Positions 34,254-43,762 are shown, numbered from the stretch's first letter. The stretch: 64,000 bases of DNA from Neobacillus mesonae (GCA_023715865.1 JAMBOW010000001.1:2480001-2544000), one strand, 5' to 3'. The notes: generated by a model from the letters alone, not told the origin. Program-made: numbers and translations.

Positions 34254-34739
34254 ATGGCTAACATTGATAAATTGTTGAAAAAGGCTCAAGAACATTTCCA
34301 ACCTAATGAAGTTGCTGAGTCAGTCGTATTCGGTGCGTACGAAACTAAAATCATGAACGCGGATACAGTGCGGAACGGTATTATCGTTGCAACCAATAGT
34401 CGCATCTTGTTCTATGGGAAAAGAACATTCGGGTTTGATCTCGAATCATTTCCATATTCAAATATCAGTTCGTTCGAGTACGGTAAAGATCTAATGGGTA
34501 AAAAAATATCTTTCTTCGCTTCAGGGAACAAAGTAAAAATGAAATGGATTAATAAAGGTGATGTTGAAAACTTCATCAATCTTGTTCAGGAAAAATTGGC
34601 TAAGAAGGATAGCAAGCCAGTTGCTACCGAAGTGAGCGTATCGGATAAATTGAAGCAGTTAGCGACATTACGTGATGAAGGTATTATTACCGAGGAAGAA
34701 TTCGCAGAAAAGAAAAAACAATTACTTGAACTCATATAA
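34254..34739 (+). CDS. PH-domain and SHOCT-domain protein
   Basis: A 161-residue soluble protein on the strand opposite to the phage lysis genes. Residues 15-110 form a bacterial PH-like fold (VVFGAYETKIMNADTVRNGI, then IVATNSRILFYGKR). Residues 128-161 form a SHOCT motif (DKLKQLATLRDEGIITEEEF). PH_YvbH-like/SHOCT proteins are common in prophages as accessory genes; their role is unknown, with superinfection effects possible. It has its own terminator and a GAGGTGA ribosome site. Confidence 0.82.
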   Translation: MANIDKLLKKAQEHFQPNEVAESVVFGAYETKIMNADTVRNGIIVATNSRILFYGKRTFGFDLESFPYSNISSFEYGKDLMGKKISFFASGNKVKMKWINKGDVENFINLVQEKLAKKDSKPVATEVSVSDKLKQLATLRDEGIITEEEFAEKKKQLLELI

Positions 34740-34746
34740 CAAAAAT

Positions 34747-34777
34747 AAGGCTCCCCTGCAGATGCTTGAGGAGCCTT
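34747..34777. terminator. Intrinsic terminator between convergent PH/SHOCT and amidase genes
   Basis: The stem AAGGCTCC / GGAGCCTT is followed by TTTTC on the plus strand and a T-rich run on the minus strand, so it may serve both genes. Confidence 0.82.
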
Positions 34778-34781
34778 TTCA

Positions 34782-35504
34782 TTATTTCAGGCTGTTAATC
34801 AATCGACTTAGCACAACTGCCATTTCTTCACGAGTGATCGGAGCTCCCGGACGGCTGCCATCAAAATAACCAGCATTCGTCATTTGATTCCAGATATCCT
34901 CAGCCCATGGGCTAACTTTGTTAATATCTCTTTCTGCCAACTTCGCTGCCTCCTTCTTTTTCAACCCGAAGTATTTAACTACGCCAAGCACATGACCATT
35001 AATTAAAGCGTCGATAACCTTGTCACTCTGCAGCCGGTTTGCGTCAGCTGCTACATCAATGAAAAGATTCTCGGTCAATACAGCCGGCATTTTGGATTCA
35101 CGGACCATATGCAAGTTGCCTGCCTTCTGTTTACGATCGATGACATTGAACTGATCCAATTCGGCCATTATGGCGGTGTGTAGTGTCTCCTGAAGCTCTT
35201 TAGATTTCGCACTAGCATTTGTATACCGGAATGTTTCGAAGCCACCAGCACCGCCTCCAGCGTTACAGTGAATAGAAATAAGAGCGTCCACACTGGCTGC
35301 ATTAGCCTTGTTGGTACGCTCTTTGAGTTCTAGGAATATATCAGTGCTGCGAGTTAGTGTTACATTGATGCCTTCGTATTCATGTTCCAATTTCTTTTTA
35401 ATGCCTTTAGAAATAGCGAGGACAATATCTTTTTCCTTTATCCTGTTTCCAACCGCTCCCGGATCATCGCCACCATGGCCAGGATCTATCATAAGTTCGA
35501 TCAC
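34782..35504 (-). CDS. N-acetylmuramoyl-L-alanine amidase (endolysin)
   Basis: A 240-residue phage lysin with an Amidase_3 domain. It has the zinc ligands His in MIDPGHGGDDPGAVG, Glu in the ISKGI...LTRS region and His in LISIHCNAGGG, plus the catalytic Glu in AVLTENLFID. The C-terminal 45 residues (SPWAEDIWNQMTNAGYFDG, ITREEMAVVLSRLI) form one truncated SLH-like unit, probably for wall binding. It overlaps the holin gene by 4 bases, the usual lysis cassette. Confidence 0.93.
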   Translation of the reverse strand: MIELMIDPGHGGDDPGAVGNRIKEKDIVLAISKGIKKKLEHEYEGINVTLTRSTDIFLELKERTNKANAASVDALISIHCNAGGGAGGFETFRYTNASAKSKELQETLHTAIMAELDQFNVIDRKQKAGNLHMVRESKMPAVLTENLFIDVAADANRLQSDKVIDALINGHVLGVVKYFGLKKKEAAKLAERDINKVSPWAEDIWNQMTNAGYFDGSRPGAPITREEMAVVLSRLINSLK

Positions 35505-35770
35505 TTTTGATCAACTCCCCTTGCAGTCTGTTGAACAATTTGGTTTCCATAAACAGCAAATGCAGCAACTAAAATCCCTTGAATCAATGACTGGACGGAC
35601 CATCCATGCATCCCGACAGTAAATAAGATAGCCGCTACAGTAACAAAGAATATAATGGTCCAATCCGGAATTTTCGGTATTTTTCTAATTGCAAAACCAA
35701 TTACCCAACATGCTGCCAGAACACCGATCAAGGTCGGATCAATAAGTTCAAAAATCGCATTCCATTCCAT
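35501..35770 (-). CDS. Phage holin
   Basis: An 89-residue membrane protein (Phage_holin_5_2-like) with about three hydrophobic segments, starting MEWNAIFELIDPTLIGVLAA. It makes the membrane lesion that lets the amidase reach the wall. It is homologous to the orphan host gene at 15383-15664. Confidence 0.9.
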   Translation of the reverse strand: MEWNAIFELIDPTLIGVLAACWVIGFAIRKIPKIPDWTIIFFVTVAAILFTVGMHGWSVQSLIQGILVAAFAVYGNQIVQQTARGVDQK

Positions 35771-35788
35771 ATCATTTCATCTCCTCTT

Positions 35789-36151
35789 TTATCCTATTGC
35801 TGCTAATTTAATACCGGCCCATACAGCCGCCGTAATACCACCAGTTGCCGCCACGATAAATGCACCGTAGAATGTACGTTTAAACCACTTTTGTGACTCT
35901 GCTTGAGCTGCTTGAGCTTCCAATGCAGCGTTTGCTTTTCTCAGCGCTTCATCGGCTGTTGACTTGGTTTGAGCAGACTCAACCTCTAATCCTTCAAGCT
36001 TTTGTTTTACCTGTTGGGCACATTCCAACGCTTGCCTGGATGTTTCCTTCACATCAGTTACGGTAGGTACGATAGCACCAATAGGCTTCAACATCTCTTC
36101 AATCCTGGCAATCTGAATTTGCAGACTGACCAAGGTGTTAACATCCGTCAT
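35789..36151 (-). CDS. XhlA-like hemolysin/tail-lysis protein
   Basis: A 120-residue protein with a long coiled coil (LQIQIARIEEMLKPIG... TADEALRKANAALEAQ) and a single C-terminal membrane helix (YGAFIVAATGGITAAVWAGI), the layout of XhlA proteins that act with holin and amidase in lysis. The start MTDVNTLVSL follows GGGGTGAG. Confidence 0.82.
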   Translation of the reverse strand: MTDVNTLVSLQIQIARIEEMLKPIGAIVPTVTDVKETSRQALECAQQVKQKLEGLEVESAQTKSTADEALRKANAALEAQAAQAESQKWFKRTFYGAFIVAATGGITAAVWAGIKLAAIG

Positions 36152-36242
36152 TTCGCTCACCCCTTCATTCGGGCTCATATTCTCCTTCCCCCTATCTCTA
36201 TATAAAATCTCTAGCCACTCCCACGGCTCATTAGATCACCCC

Positions 36243-37397
36243 CTATCGCGTGATTTCAGCTTTCATGTTGGATAGTTCTTGTTTGATTTTGCTTATTAGC
36301 GTAGGACGGTTGTTTCCAAAGGTTAATTCTGTTGTTGTGTTGCCTGGCTCATACACTTCTTTGACTTCTGTGATGCGTGCATCAAGCGTTACACCCCACT
36401 CTTTATTCTGGAGAGTTACGATATCCCCCAAGTCGTAATCCGTCTCATAGGTCAATCTGGACTTTGTGAGGGCCTGTCCTTCAAGGTATATTTCTTGTTC
36501 GTACTCAGTAAGCTTCTGTTGCCCTCTGTCTGTTAAATCTGCTATTACATCAGCATCCGGTCGATCTACTGGCGGGTCTTCGTCATTTGTATTCGGTATA
36601 TCCCGAGCATCTACAAACAACTCATAACGGTCATAACCTACTGATGATCCCACTTCCACAATACGCCTATCTACATCCTCACCTTGTCCCCCAACAATGG
36701 CGAAATTTCGATAGTTAAGCTCCGATTCAGTAAATGTCATCTTACCCAAAGTGTTAAACTCAGGGCTAAAAATAGCCGGTGGCAAATCTGATTGATTGGC
36801 AGTAAGATTCCGACCATCCAACACCTTGAATATAAACTGCTCATTGACTGTATCAACGTCAACATTCCATCCTAGGCCGCTTACAAGGCTTATTTCAGAT
36901 ATTTCATCAGCCAAGTTCTTATACCTCGATTGCCAGCTTATAGACGCGCCTCGGCCTAAATTCGGACTTGATACAACACTATCCATCTTTCTAGTTAAAT
37001 CCACTGGATTAACGATGTTCTTATTGACATAATGTAGCATTACAGTTTCGGCATTCCCTTGTTTGTTGTCGTATCCGGTAGACGAAGGCGGATATGTAAT
37101 GCGTTGTCCTAGCCACGATTTCAAGGGTAATGCTCGTATGATCCAGTTCTCTGTTGCCTTGCCGTCTTGATCCAGCTCGATTTCACGATGTCGAATGATG
37201 TATGCTTTGTTGAGTTTGTTGTGTGGGAAGATAATACGCCCGCGTTGCAGCTCGTTTGCATGCTTCAAATATCGGTTAATCCGCAAATCAATAGAACCCA
37301 CTCCATGCCAGGAGCGGGTCAGCTGCAGTGATTCATATTGATTGATTTCAGCGATTAGAATAAAGTCTCTTGTCATAATACGTATTGGTAACGTCAT
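36243..37397 (-). CDS. Siphovirus Gp37-like tail protein
   Basis: A 384-residue protein of the Gp37-like family (PF14594 type): LPIRIMTRDFILIAEINQYE, GSIDLRINRYLKHANELQRG, and LTYETDYDLGDIVTLQNKEW before the C-terminus. It is found after the tape measure and Dit genes in Gram-positive siphoviruses and is a tail-tip or Tal-like component that contacts the host. No peptidase motif is evident. Confidence 0.85.
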   Translation of the reverse strand: MTLPIRIMTRDFILIAEINQYESLQLTRSWHGVGSIDLRINRYLKHANELQRGRIIFPHNKLNKAYIIRHREIELDQDGKATENWIIRALPLKSWLGQRITYPPSSTGYDNKQGNAETVMLHYVNKNIVNPVDLTRKMDSVVSSPNLGRGASISWQSRYKNLADEISEISLVSGLGWNVDVDTVNEQFIFKVLDGRNLTANQSDLPPAIFSPEFNTLGKMTFTESELNYRNFAIVGGQGEDVDRRIVEVGSSVGYDRYELFVDARDIPNTNDEDPPVDRPDADVIADLTDRGQQKLTEYEQEIYLEGQALTKSRLTYETDYDLGDIVTLQNKEWGVTLDARITEVKEVYEPGNTTTELTFGNNRPTLISKIKQELSNMKAEITR

Positions 37398-37412
37398 GTA
37401 GTCACCTCGTTA

Positions 37413-37643
37413 TCATATGATGTCGTTAAACCCTCGAAGATTCCCTGGGTCTGAATTGCGAATAGCCTCTTTCACATCCTCGCCATTTTCTAAAGCATTT
37501 CGAATCGTCTCTCCAAACATTTCGACAAACTTGTCTACAGGTGTAAAGATTCCATAATATTGAAAACCGTTTCCCCAAACTATACATTCTCCAATCACAT
37601 CAAGTGTACCAATAGTGTAATTTTGTTTTATCCAATCGAACAT
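37413..37643 (-). CDS. Phage hypothetical protein in the tail module, 76 aa
   Basis: A small acidic protein (MFDWIKQNYTIGTLDVIGEC) between two tail-tip genes, with tight spacing on both sides. No motif is recognised; location suggests a minor tail or chaperone role. Confidence 0.7.
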   Translation of the reverse strand: MFDWIKQNYTIGTLDVIGECIVWGNGFQYYGIFTPVDKFVEMFGETIRNALENGEDVKEAIRNSDPGNLRGFNDII

Positions 37644-37647
37644 CTTA

Positions 37648-38922
37648 TCACCCCAATATTAATAAATTCACTCCAGTAATTAAATTTGAGCTGTTGTTAT
37701 ATAACAAAACTGCCATTGATGAGTTAAGCGCGTTAAATTGTATTGGTAATGAATCTCCATACGATCTGCTACTCGACCCAATACCTCCATTCGATGCTGA
37801 GTTTGTAATAACTCTTATACTTGAGGAATATTCAAAAGCAGCCATTAGTGGGACGAAACCTACCGGAGCAGAATAATAGCTCGTTGCTGGTATAATTACA
37901 TTTTCAAATCTGGCTTTCTTGTCAGTAGATGGCGCAACAGTAAATGTCGGATATATACCAGCTGGGAACGTCTGGGAAGAGAATGTTGGAGTTATATTTG
38001 TAGTGGTTTGCACTGGCAAAGTACCTGTTACTAATCCATCTTGAGTCCCGATCGTCTTTCCTGCTCTTACATCGCCTGCAATTGCTGTTCCGTACTCACC
38101 TCCTTCACCCTGTAAGATAAAATTTGTGCCATTGTATCTAACTGTATAAACGCTATTCGCTCTTAAATTCCCACTAGTTAGTGCAGTACCATTTGACCTC
38201 AGTATCGATTTAGCGCCAAGTCCATTTATATTTATTGTTACTGCGCCTGTGTTTTGAAGTGAATTGGTGAACGAAACTCCTAGGCCCTTTTTATATGAAG
38301 TAGGTGTCGGACTGATAGTAACCACTTTTGCGTTTGCTGTTCCTGTGTCATCAGCATAATAAACATGGTCTGTATGGTCTGCTAAGTGTTCATCAAATGT
38401 GATTTCAGTAATTCCATCATTAATTAAAGATTTCACCAATCCACATAAACCTTCATCAAGACGCTCATCAATCAAATCCGATTGCAATAATTGAACAGTA
38501 TTTGCTCTGACTCTGATCTGAGCTAATGAAAGCTCGTAAATGAAATTGTCGCGTTGTAATGTTGGTGGTACCGGTGATGTTGCTGCTGTACCTGCTTTAA
38601 CATGAAGCCTAATGTTTCGTTCGGAATTTCTTAGATCAAGCCTTAATACAATCCGATCAATCCGATCTAAGGTTGCTTCTGGTATTGCATGAGTAAGTGT
38701 GTGTTCCGAGGTGTTTTCATACAGATATCCCTCCATGATTGCTCCACCCGGACTTACTACAGTGTCCAATGTTCCTGTTTCCACATTGACAGCTAATCCC
38801 GGCACTCCATCAACATGAAGCAATCCCGTAAAAAGTACACTCCCAAAATAATCTGCAAAATCAGACGCTTGGTATATTCTCGGATCTCCCGGTGCTGAGT
38901 TAAAAAATAATGACCTCTCCAT
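37648..38922 (-). CDS. Phage tail fibre/baseplate protein
   Basis: A 424-residue structural protein. The N-terminal 150 residues (PGDPRIYQASDFADYFGSVL, then PGLAVNVETGTLDTVVSPG and LDRIDRIVLRLDLRNSERNI) match the tail-attachment part of BppU/fibre-like proteins. Beta-rich repeats follow (VVTISPTPTSYKKGLGVSF, AVTININGLGAKSI) and a C-terminal host-facing domain. It is likely a receptor-binding or adaptor protein. Confidence 0.8.
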   Translation of the reverse strand: MERSLFFNSAPGDPRIYQASDFADYFGSVLFTGLLHVDGVPGLAVNVETGTLDTVVSPGGAIMEGYLYENTSEHTLTHAIPEATLDRIDRIVLRLDLRNSERNIRLHVKAGTAATSPVPPTLQRDNFIYELSLAQIRVRANTVQLLQSDLIDERLDEGLCGLVKSLINDGITEITFDEHLADHTDHVYYADDTGTANAKVVTISPTPTSYKKGLGVSFTNSLQNTGAVTININGLGAKSILRSNGTALTSGNLRANSVYTVRYNGTNFILQGEGGEYGTAIAGDVRAGKTIGTQDGLVTGTLPVQTTTNITPTFSSQTFPAGIYPTFTVAPSTDKKARFENVIIPATSYYSAPVGFVPLMAAFEYSSSIRVITNSASNGGIGSSSRSYGDSLPIQFNALNSSMAVLLYNNSSNLITGVNLLILG

Positions 38923-38936
38923 AAGTCCACCTTCCT

Positions 38937-39803
38937 TTATACAGCTGTATATAACTTGTCGTAACTGATATTAACTACAGCTCCTTGTATATCATCGTCA
39001 GCTGTATATTCAATTTCGTTTTCACCTATTTCAAGTTTAAAAAAGGTGCTGTTCAGGTCGATCCAGTTAAATACATTCCGCTCTACTCCGTTGGAATCCA
39101 CAAAGTAAACGGACTTGTTATTGTCGCTGGTATCGATCATCATCCGTTCACCTTCCTGAAGTTGCTGGCGAACCCGGATGTATTCACCTGTTGTGTTATT
39201 TACGATCTTAGGGTTAAGCGCTGGCCCGAAGAATTCAACTTGTATAGGTGCCGGTGCGTCGCCATCATTTAAAATGATACGTTGATCTCGTTGGAATCCC
39301 ATTTGGAACTCACCTTCAAACGGAAATTGGAATAAAGGTTCGAATGCCGGTTCCTCTGAAATATTGGCTGATCTCCAATATGGGTTAGGGCAAATCAAAT
39401 CAATAAGCGCTCGTTGATGATACTTGCCCCTGTTTTCAAATCCAGCCCCAAAGGTTGGGACATGCTCAGCAACCGCATTAATAACCCTCACAACGTCCCC
39501 ATACTGATATTCAATTAATCCCTCGCCGTTCTTAGGATTAAGCACCTGAGCCAGCCTAGCGCGTTTCTGAGATACGTCTGTATCATTCGCGCCAACAATC
39601 CAGACCTCAAAACTAATCGTTCTCATGCCAAGTATGGCGTCAATAAAGGTCGTTCCGTCCTGATATGGGGCTTGTTGAGTTTGTATGTCCGCGTCCACAT
39701 CACCTAATCCGGTGATATCTCGCATAAAAAAAGAGGAGTTACTATCATTGAACGTGATAGACTCCCGTCGGCTATTTGTAAATTTCAATTGTTTTGATTT
39801 CAT
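38937..39803 (-). CDS. Distal tail protein (Dit)
   Basis: A 288-residue protein of the phage tail family (PF05709 type), starting MKSKQLKFTNSRRESITFND, with QTQQAPYQDGTTFIDAILGM and RISFEVWIV-like strands. It forms the hub at the tail tip, between the tape measure and the tail-tip genes, which is its usual position. Confidence 0.88.
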   Translation of the reverse strand: MKSKQLKFTNSRRESITFNDSNSSFFMRDITGLGDVDADIQTQQAPYQDGTTFIDAILGMRTISFEVWIVGANDTDVSQKRARLAQVLNPKNGEGLIEYQYGDVVRVINAVAEHVPTFGAGFENRGKYHQRALIDLICPNPYWRSANISEEPAFEPLFQFPFEGEFQMGFQRDQRIILNDGDAPAPIQVEFFGPALNPKIVNNTTGEYIRVRQQLQEGERMMIDTSDNNKSVYFVDSNGVERNVFNWIDLNSTFFKLEIGENEIEYTADDDIQGAVVNISYDKLYTAV

Positions 39804-39807
39804 TGGC

Positions 39808-42588
39808 TCACCACTCCATACCTAATTGCCTAGCGGCCCGAAGGTTTAATCTAGCGGTTTCTGAAGGTGACAAGGGTTGTGGACTGTTAATCGTGATTTG
39901 TTGAGTGATTGACCTACCTCCGTTTGCACCATTAATTGACTTTGCTCTTTCCAATGACGCATTTGCTGCAACAGACACGTTAGTTGGATCGAGACTCATC
40001 GCTTTGGACACAGACGCTGATAATGAAGTAGCTGCCTTAACCGCTTCTCGTGATGTTTCCGCAATCCCCTCCGCTAACCCTTGTACAATATTTTTACCAA
40101 ATCCTTTTGTTAATCGAGATGGAGAGTGGATATCGAAGAAATCAGTGAAAGCATCTGCTATGCTTTTCGCTATGTCTTTTGCTGTATCAACAACAGCTCC
40201 TGCCAAGTTCTTTATACCTTGAATTAATCCGTTGATTATATTCTTACCAACATCCATCATAACTTCAAAGGCATTTGCAAATATCTTTAAGATTCCGTTC
40301 CACAAATCACTTGCAACTTTTTTAGCGCTCTCCCAAGCGCCTTTCCAGTCACCTTGGAACACTTTTAGCCATACATCCACTATGCCTGATATTACTTTCA
40401 CGGCGGTTTCGACAATAATTTTAATTCCTTCCCAAGCACCTTGGAAAATAGTTTTTACTACATTCCAAATGGTTGTAAATACAGTTTGAATAGTACTGCC
40501 CCACGTATCCCAGAATGCTTTTATTGCATTGAATGCCGTCATTACCACAGTTGAAATTACAGTAAAGGCCGCACTGAATATAGTTTTAACAATCTCCCAT
40601 AGGTTTTTGAAAGTTTGCTGAATAGTACCGCCCCATTGATCCCAAAAAGCCTTGATATCATTGAAAACTGTTTTGACGATTTTTGAGATTGTATCAAAAA
40701 CAGCTTTAAATATCTTGCTTACAGCATCCCATAGGGTTTGAAAGAAGGATTTAATATCCCCACCCCAGGTTGTCCAAAACTGTTTTATAGCTCCAAACAC
40801 TGTTTTAATGATCCCTGACACAGCATTAAATATGGTTTGGGCAGCAGTCTGAATCGCTTTCCAAGCCGCATCTATCTTGGCTCTAGCTTCGTCATTCGTG
40901 TTGTAAAGTACAGTGATACCAGCGACCAGACCAGCAATAGCAGCTACAACTATGCCTATTGGACCGGTTAATGCCGCAAAAGCCGGGCCTAATGCGCTTA
41001 ATCCTGCAGCTATCTGAGGAATGAATCCAACAATTAATAACAATGGACCCGCTATCAAACCTACCGCTGCAGCAACTGCTCCAGCAATTGCGATAAAGCT
41101 TTGTAAAGTTGGAGACAATCCATTGAACCAGTTAGCAAGACCACCTAGCGCATTAGCAAGAGCTTGTATCATAGGTGTTAAAGCTGTACCAATGGTTATC
41201 ATTAATGTTTCAAAGGCACCGGACATTTCTTCCACTGAGCCTTTTAGGTTATCTTTCATTTGCGCTGCGGCTTTAGCGGATGCACCACCTGAATCTTCAA
41301 GTGCCTGTGAGAATTTGTTTATTTCCTCTGGCCCAGCTGCCATAAGAGAGAGAATCCCAGATACCGCTTCAGTACCAACCAGAGAAGCTAAGGTCGCCGC
41401 TTTTTGTGTATCGCTCATGCCTACCATGGAATCTGAAAGATTTTGCACGAGTTTTTCCAGACCGATAAAGTTTCCTTCTAGGTCTGTTATCTCTACACCC
41501 ATAGCGCTCATTAACTTACTGTTTTCTTCTGATGGGTTTAGTAGGGCTAGTAATGCGGAGCGCAAAGATGTACCAGCTTGCTCCCCTTGCATACCTGCAT
41601 TGGTCATGATACCGATAGCTGCAGATAATTCTTCAAGTGAAATACCTAATGCTGCTGCTGGCGGTCCAGCATATTTCAAGGCATACTGCATGTCTGTAAT
41701 ATTCGCAGCAGAAACGTTCGCTGTCTTAGCAAGTATATCCGCTACCTTAGTAGCTTCTGAGGCCTCTTTGCCAAAGATATTAAGTGTTGATGCCATTACC
41801 TCGGCTGTTTGTGCCATGTCTGCTCCAGATGCCTCTGCTGCCGAGATTACACCTGGCATTGCCCCTAAGATTTCTTCAACGGTAAAACCTAATGCAGCAA
41901 GTTCTTCTTGGCCTTTTGCGACCTCACTTGCACTTTTAGATGTACTTGCTCCTAACTCAAGTGCAGAATCACGTAATTCAAGTAGTTGACTGTCTGTTGC
42001 CTCTGCTATGGCTCCTACACGGCTTAATTGGGCCTCAAACTCTGATGACGTACTTATCGCTTTACCTAGACCAGCAGCCAACCCAGCACCTGCAGCCGTC
42101 AGCCCTGTACCAAGTGCTTTGGCTTGATCAAATGCATTTCCCATAGCTCTTTTAGCTTGGTCAAATGCTTCTTCATACTCTTTGCCTAATTTTGATACTG
42201 TAACACCCTGTGCTTTAAGCGAATTTGTGTTTTGGTCTAACTGCCCGTCCATTCGCTTAAGTTCTTGTTCTGTCTTTGCGATTTCCCTTTGAAATGCTCT
42301 GTACTGGCCCTCGCTAATTTCACCACGTTCAAACTGATCATTTACCTGAGCTTGGGCCTGTCTAAGCTGTTCAAGTTTTCTAGCTGTGTTTATAATCGAC
42401 TGTTGCAACAGTTGCTGTTTCTGTGCTAATAGCTCAGTGTTACCCGGGTCAAACTTTAAAAGCTGCTCAACTTGCCGTAACTCCCTTTGTAAACTGCCAC
42501 TTGTTTTATTTACATCCGATAGTGCTTTTGATAGCGCGGTCGTGTCTGAACCGATAACGACGTTAATACCCTTGATAGTCTCTGCCAT
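39808..42588 (-). CDS. Tail tape measure protein (TP901 family)
   Basis: A 926-residue tape measure protein. The N-terminal coiled coil (SGSLQRELRQVEQLLKFDPG, EISEGQYRAFQREIAKTEQE) leads to the TP901 core (SEVAKGQEELAALGFTVEEI, AGPPAAALGISLEELSAAIG), several hydrophobic helices and Trp-rich repeats of the form W-TWG--I---F-T-W--VK-IF (about residues 600-760). Its length sets tail length, at about 1.5 angstrom per residue. The plus-strand frame at 41021-41989 is its shadow. Confidence 0.93.
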   Translation of the reverse strand: MAETIKGINVVIGSDTTALSKALSDVNKTSGSLQRELRQVEQLLKFDPGNTELLAQKQQLLQQSIINTARKLEQLRQAQAQVNDQFERGEISEGQYRAFQREIAKTEQELKRMDGQLDQNTNSLKAQGVTVSKLGKEYEEAFDQAKRAMGNAFDQAKALGTGLTAAGAGLAAGLGKAISTSSEFEAQLSRVGAIAEATDSQLLELRDSALELGASTSKSASEVAKGQEELAALGFTVEEILGAMPGVISAAEASGADMAQTAEVMASTLNIFGKEASEATKVADILAKTANVSAANITDMQYALKYAGPPAAALGISLEELSAAIGIMTNAGMQGEQAGTSLRSALLALLNPSEENSKLMSAMGVEITDLEGNFIGLEKLVQNLSDSMVGMSDTQKAATLASLVGTEAVSGILSLMAAGPEEINKFSQALEDSGGASAKAAAQMKDNLKGSVEEMSGAFETLMITIGTALTPMIQALANALGGLANWFNGLSPTLQSFIAIAGAVAAAVGLIAGPLLLIVGFIPQIAAGLSALGPAFAALTGPIGIVVAAIAGLVAGITVLYNTNDEARAKIDAAWKAIQTAAQTIFNAVSGIIKTVFGAIKQFWTTWGGDIKSFFQTLWDAVSKIFKAVFDTISKIVKTVFNDIKAFWDQWGGTIQQTFKNLWEIVKTIFSAAFTVISTVVMTAFNAIKAFWDTWGSTIQTVFTTIWNVVKTIFQGAWEGIKIIVETAVKVISGIVDVWLKVFQGDWKGAWESAKKVASDLWNGILKIFANAFEVMMDVGKNIINGLIQGIKNLAGAVVDTAKDIAKSIADAFTDFFDIHSPSRLTKGFGKNIVQGLAEGIAETSREAVKAATSLSASVSKAMSLDPTNVSVAANASLERAKSINGANGGRSITQQITINSPQPLSPSETARLNLRAARQLGMEW

Positions 42589-42592
42589 CTAT

Positions 42593-42787
42593 TCACCCCC
42601 TTCTGCTTCCAAAGAAGTCATTGATGTCATCTTGAGTTGCATTGCGAACTTCTTCTTTATCTCCACCTTGACGCAAATTGTCATATTGATAGATGAAGTC
42701 ATAAATCATGCCGATCGTCATATCATCAAAATCACTGAGTAAAAGCCCCCTACCTAGCGCTGCTGTCATTAACAGTTCAAGCGTCAA
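42593..42787 (-). CDS. Tail assembly chaperone, frameshifted C-terminal part (gpT-like)
   Basis: A 64-codon frame with no ATG or good ribosome site at its beginning. A -1 shift at the A9 run (42814-42822) joins it in frame to the preceding chaperone, adding IEDDGKPSILTLELLMTAAL and the rest to its end. This is the gpG/gpGT arrangement of lambda-like and many Gram-positive phages; the long form recruits the tape measure protein. Confidence 0.82.
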   Translation of the reverse strand: MTLELLMTAALGRGLLLSDFDDMTIGMIYDFIYQYDNLRQGGDKEEVRNATQDDINDFFGSRRG

Positions 42788-42810
42788 AATAGAGGGCTTT
42801 CCGTCATCTT

Positions 42811-43161
42811 CTATTTTTTTTTAGAAACTGTGGAAGGTTGAAGACTCTCAGTAACCATACTCAGCAATTCAGGCATTATATCGATTGGGAATGAGTCAAA
42901 CTGATCTAACCAATCTTCCACAGGAAGAATACTATCATCAGCAGTTTTAGCTAAAACCCAAGCGATGTCATAGAACAAATCAATGTCCAGCTTTCCGAAA
43001 TCAATTACTTCATTTCCTGCTGTGTCTTTAGAGATTGATTCATTCAACAAGTAAAGGTCTGTGAAAATATTTCTGCGAAAGTGAGCTTTGTATTTCTTCA
43101 CAAAAGCTGCAGAGGATTTAAAGCGTACTGTGTTTCCGTCAATCTTAAATACCTTTTCCAT
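42811..43161 (-). CDS. Tail assembly chaperone (gpG-like)
   Basis: A 116-residue protein just before the tape measure gene (MEKVFKIDGNTVRFKSSAAF, FVKKYKAHFRRNIFTDLYLL). The last codons are TCT AAA AAA AAA TAG, a slippery A9 run, so a fraction of ribosomes should slip -1 and make the gpGT-like fusion. The fold is a helical chaperone that keeps the tape measure soluble. Confidence 0.87.
   Translation of the reverse strand: MEKVFKIDGNTVRFKSSAAFVKKYKAHFRRNIFTDLYLLNESISKDTAGNEVIDFGKLDIDLFYDIAWVLAKTADDSILPVEDWLDQFDSFPIDIMPELLSMVTESLQPSTVSKKK
42814..42822 (-). other. Programmed -1 frameshift site (A9)
   Basis: Nine A on the minus strand sit directly before the zero-frame TAG. Position arithmetic shows that a -1 slip continues in the frame of the 42593-42787 ORF. 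Confidence 0.82.
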
Positions 43162-43164
43162 TCA

Positions 43165-43758
43165 TTATGCTCCTTCCGGTGTTGTGCTGAAGGTTGGAAG
43201 GTAAACTGAATTGAAGAAGCTGTTATATACAGTTGCATTTGTATCATTGGCTTCGAGATCACCTTTAACAATCGTTCTTCCATCTAGAGAGATAGGCGAA
43301 ACTGTTAGATTCAGAACATCAGTTGTCGGTTCAATGCTTTCTCCCTGAGTTGTCCTTTCTTTTGCTGGTCTGGTACCTTGGCAATCGTAATAAACAAACC
43401 GGCGATTACGCTGATCTCCTTGAACTTGGCCCATTAGAGCAAATTTCTTAGGCAGTGCGTTAGAAACTTCTACTAACATTCCATTAGAATCAATTTCCCA
43501 GCCAAGCATTTCCGCTGTCACTTCATCAGGAACATTAGCCATTTCAAGTTCTCCTGTGTAACCATTGTTTGCTGTTGATACAAAGTAGGCCACGTTATCT
43601 GCATAAAATGTACTTGCTTCACCAACAGCCTCCGGTGTCCATCTAACCGCTCCAGGAATATGAATCGGTGTTTTCCATGTGGGTTGATCAGCAGCAGTTT
43701 CATCCAAGAATGCAATGTGTACCTGTTCCAATCCGAATGTAACTTTATTTTGACTCAT
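43165..43758 (-). CDS. Major tail protein (phi13 family)
   Basis: A 197-residue protein typical of siphovirus tail tubes: NKVTFGLEQVHIAFLDE, PGAVRWTPEAVGEASTFYAD, then NNGYTGELEMANVPDEVTAE. It polymerises to form the tail tube. It lies before the chaperone pair, as usual. Confidence 0.9.
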   Translation of the reverse strand: MSQNKVTFGLEQVHIAFLDETAADQPTWKTPIHIPGAVRWTPEAVGEASTFYADNVAYFVSTANNGYTGELEMANVPDEVTAEMLGWEIDSNGMLVEVSNALPKKFALMGQVQGDQRNRRFVYYDCQGTRPAKERTTQGESIEPTTDVLNLTVSPISLDGRTIVKGDLEANDTNATVYNSFFNSVYLPTFSTTPEGA

Positions 43759-43762
43759 GGCT

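Noticed and set aside
41021..41989. A 322-codon plus-strand ORF
   Set aside because: It lies entirely antisense to the tape measure gene, whose Ala/Ser-rich codons open this frame. There is no ribosome site and no recognisable domain.
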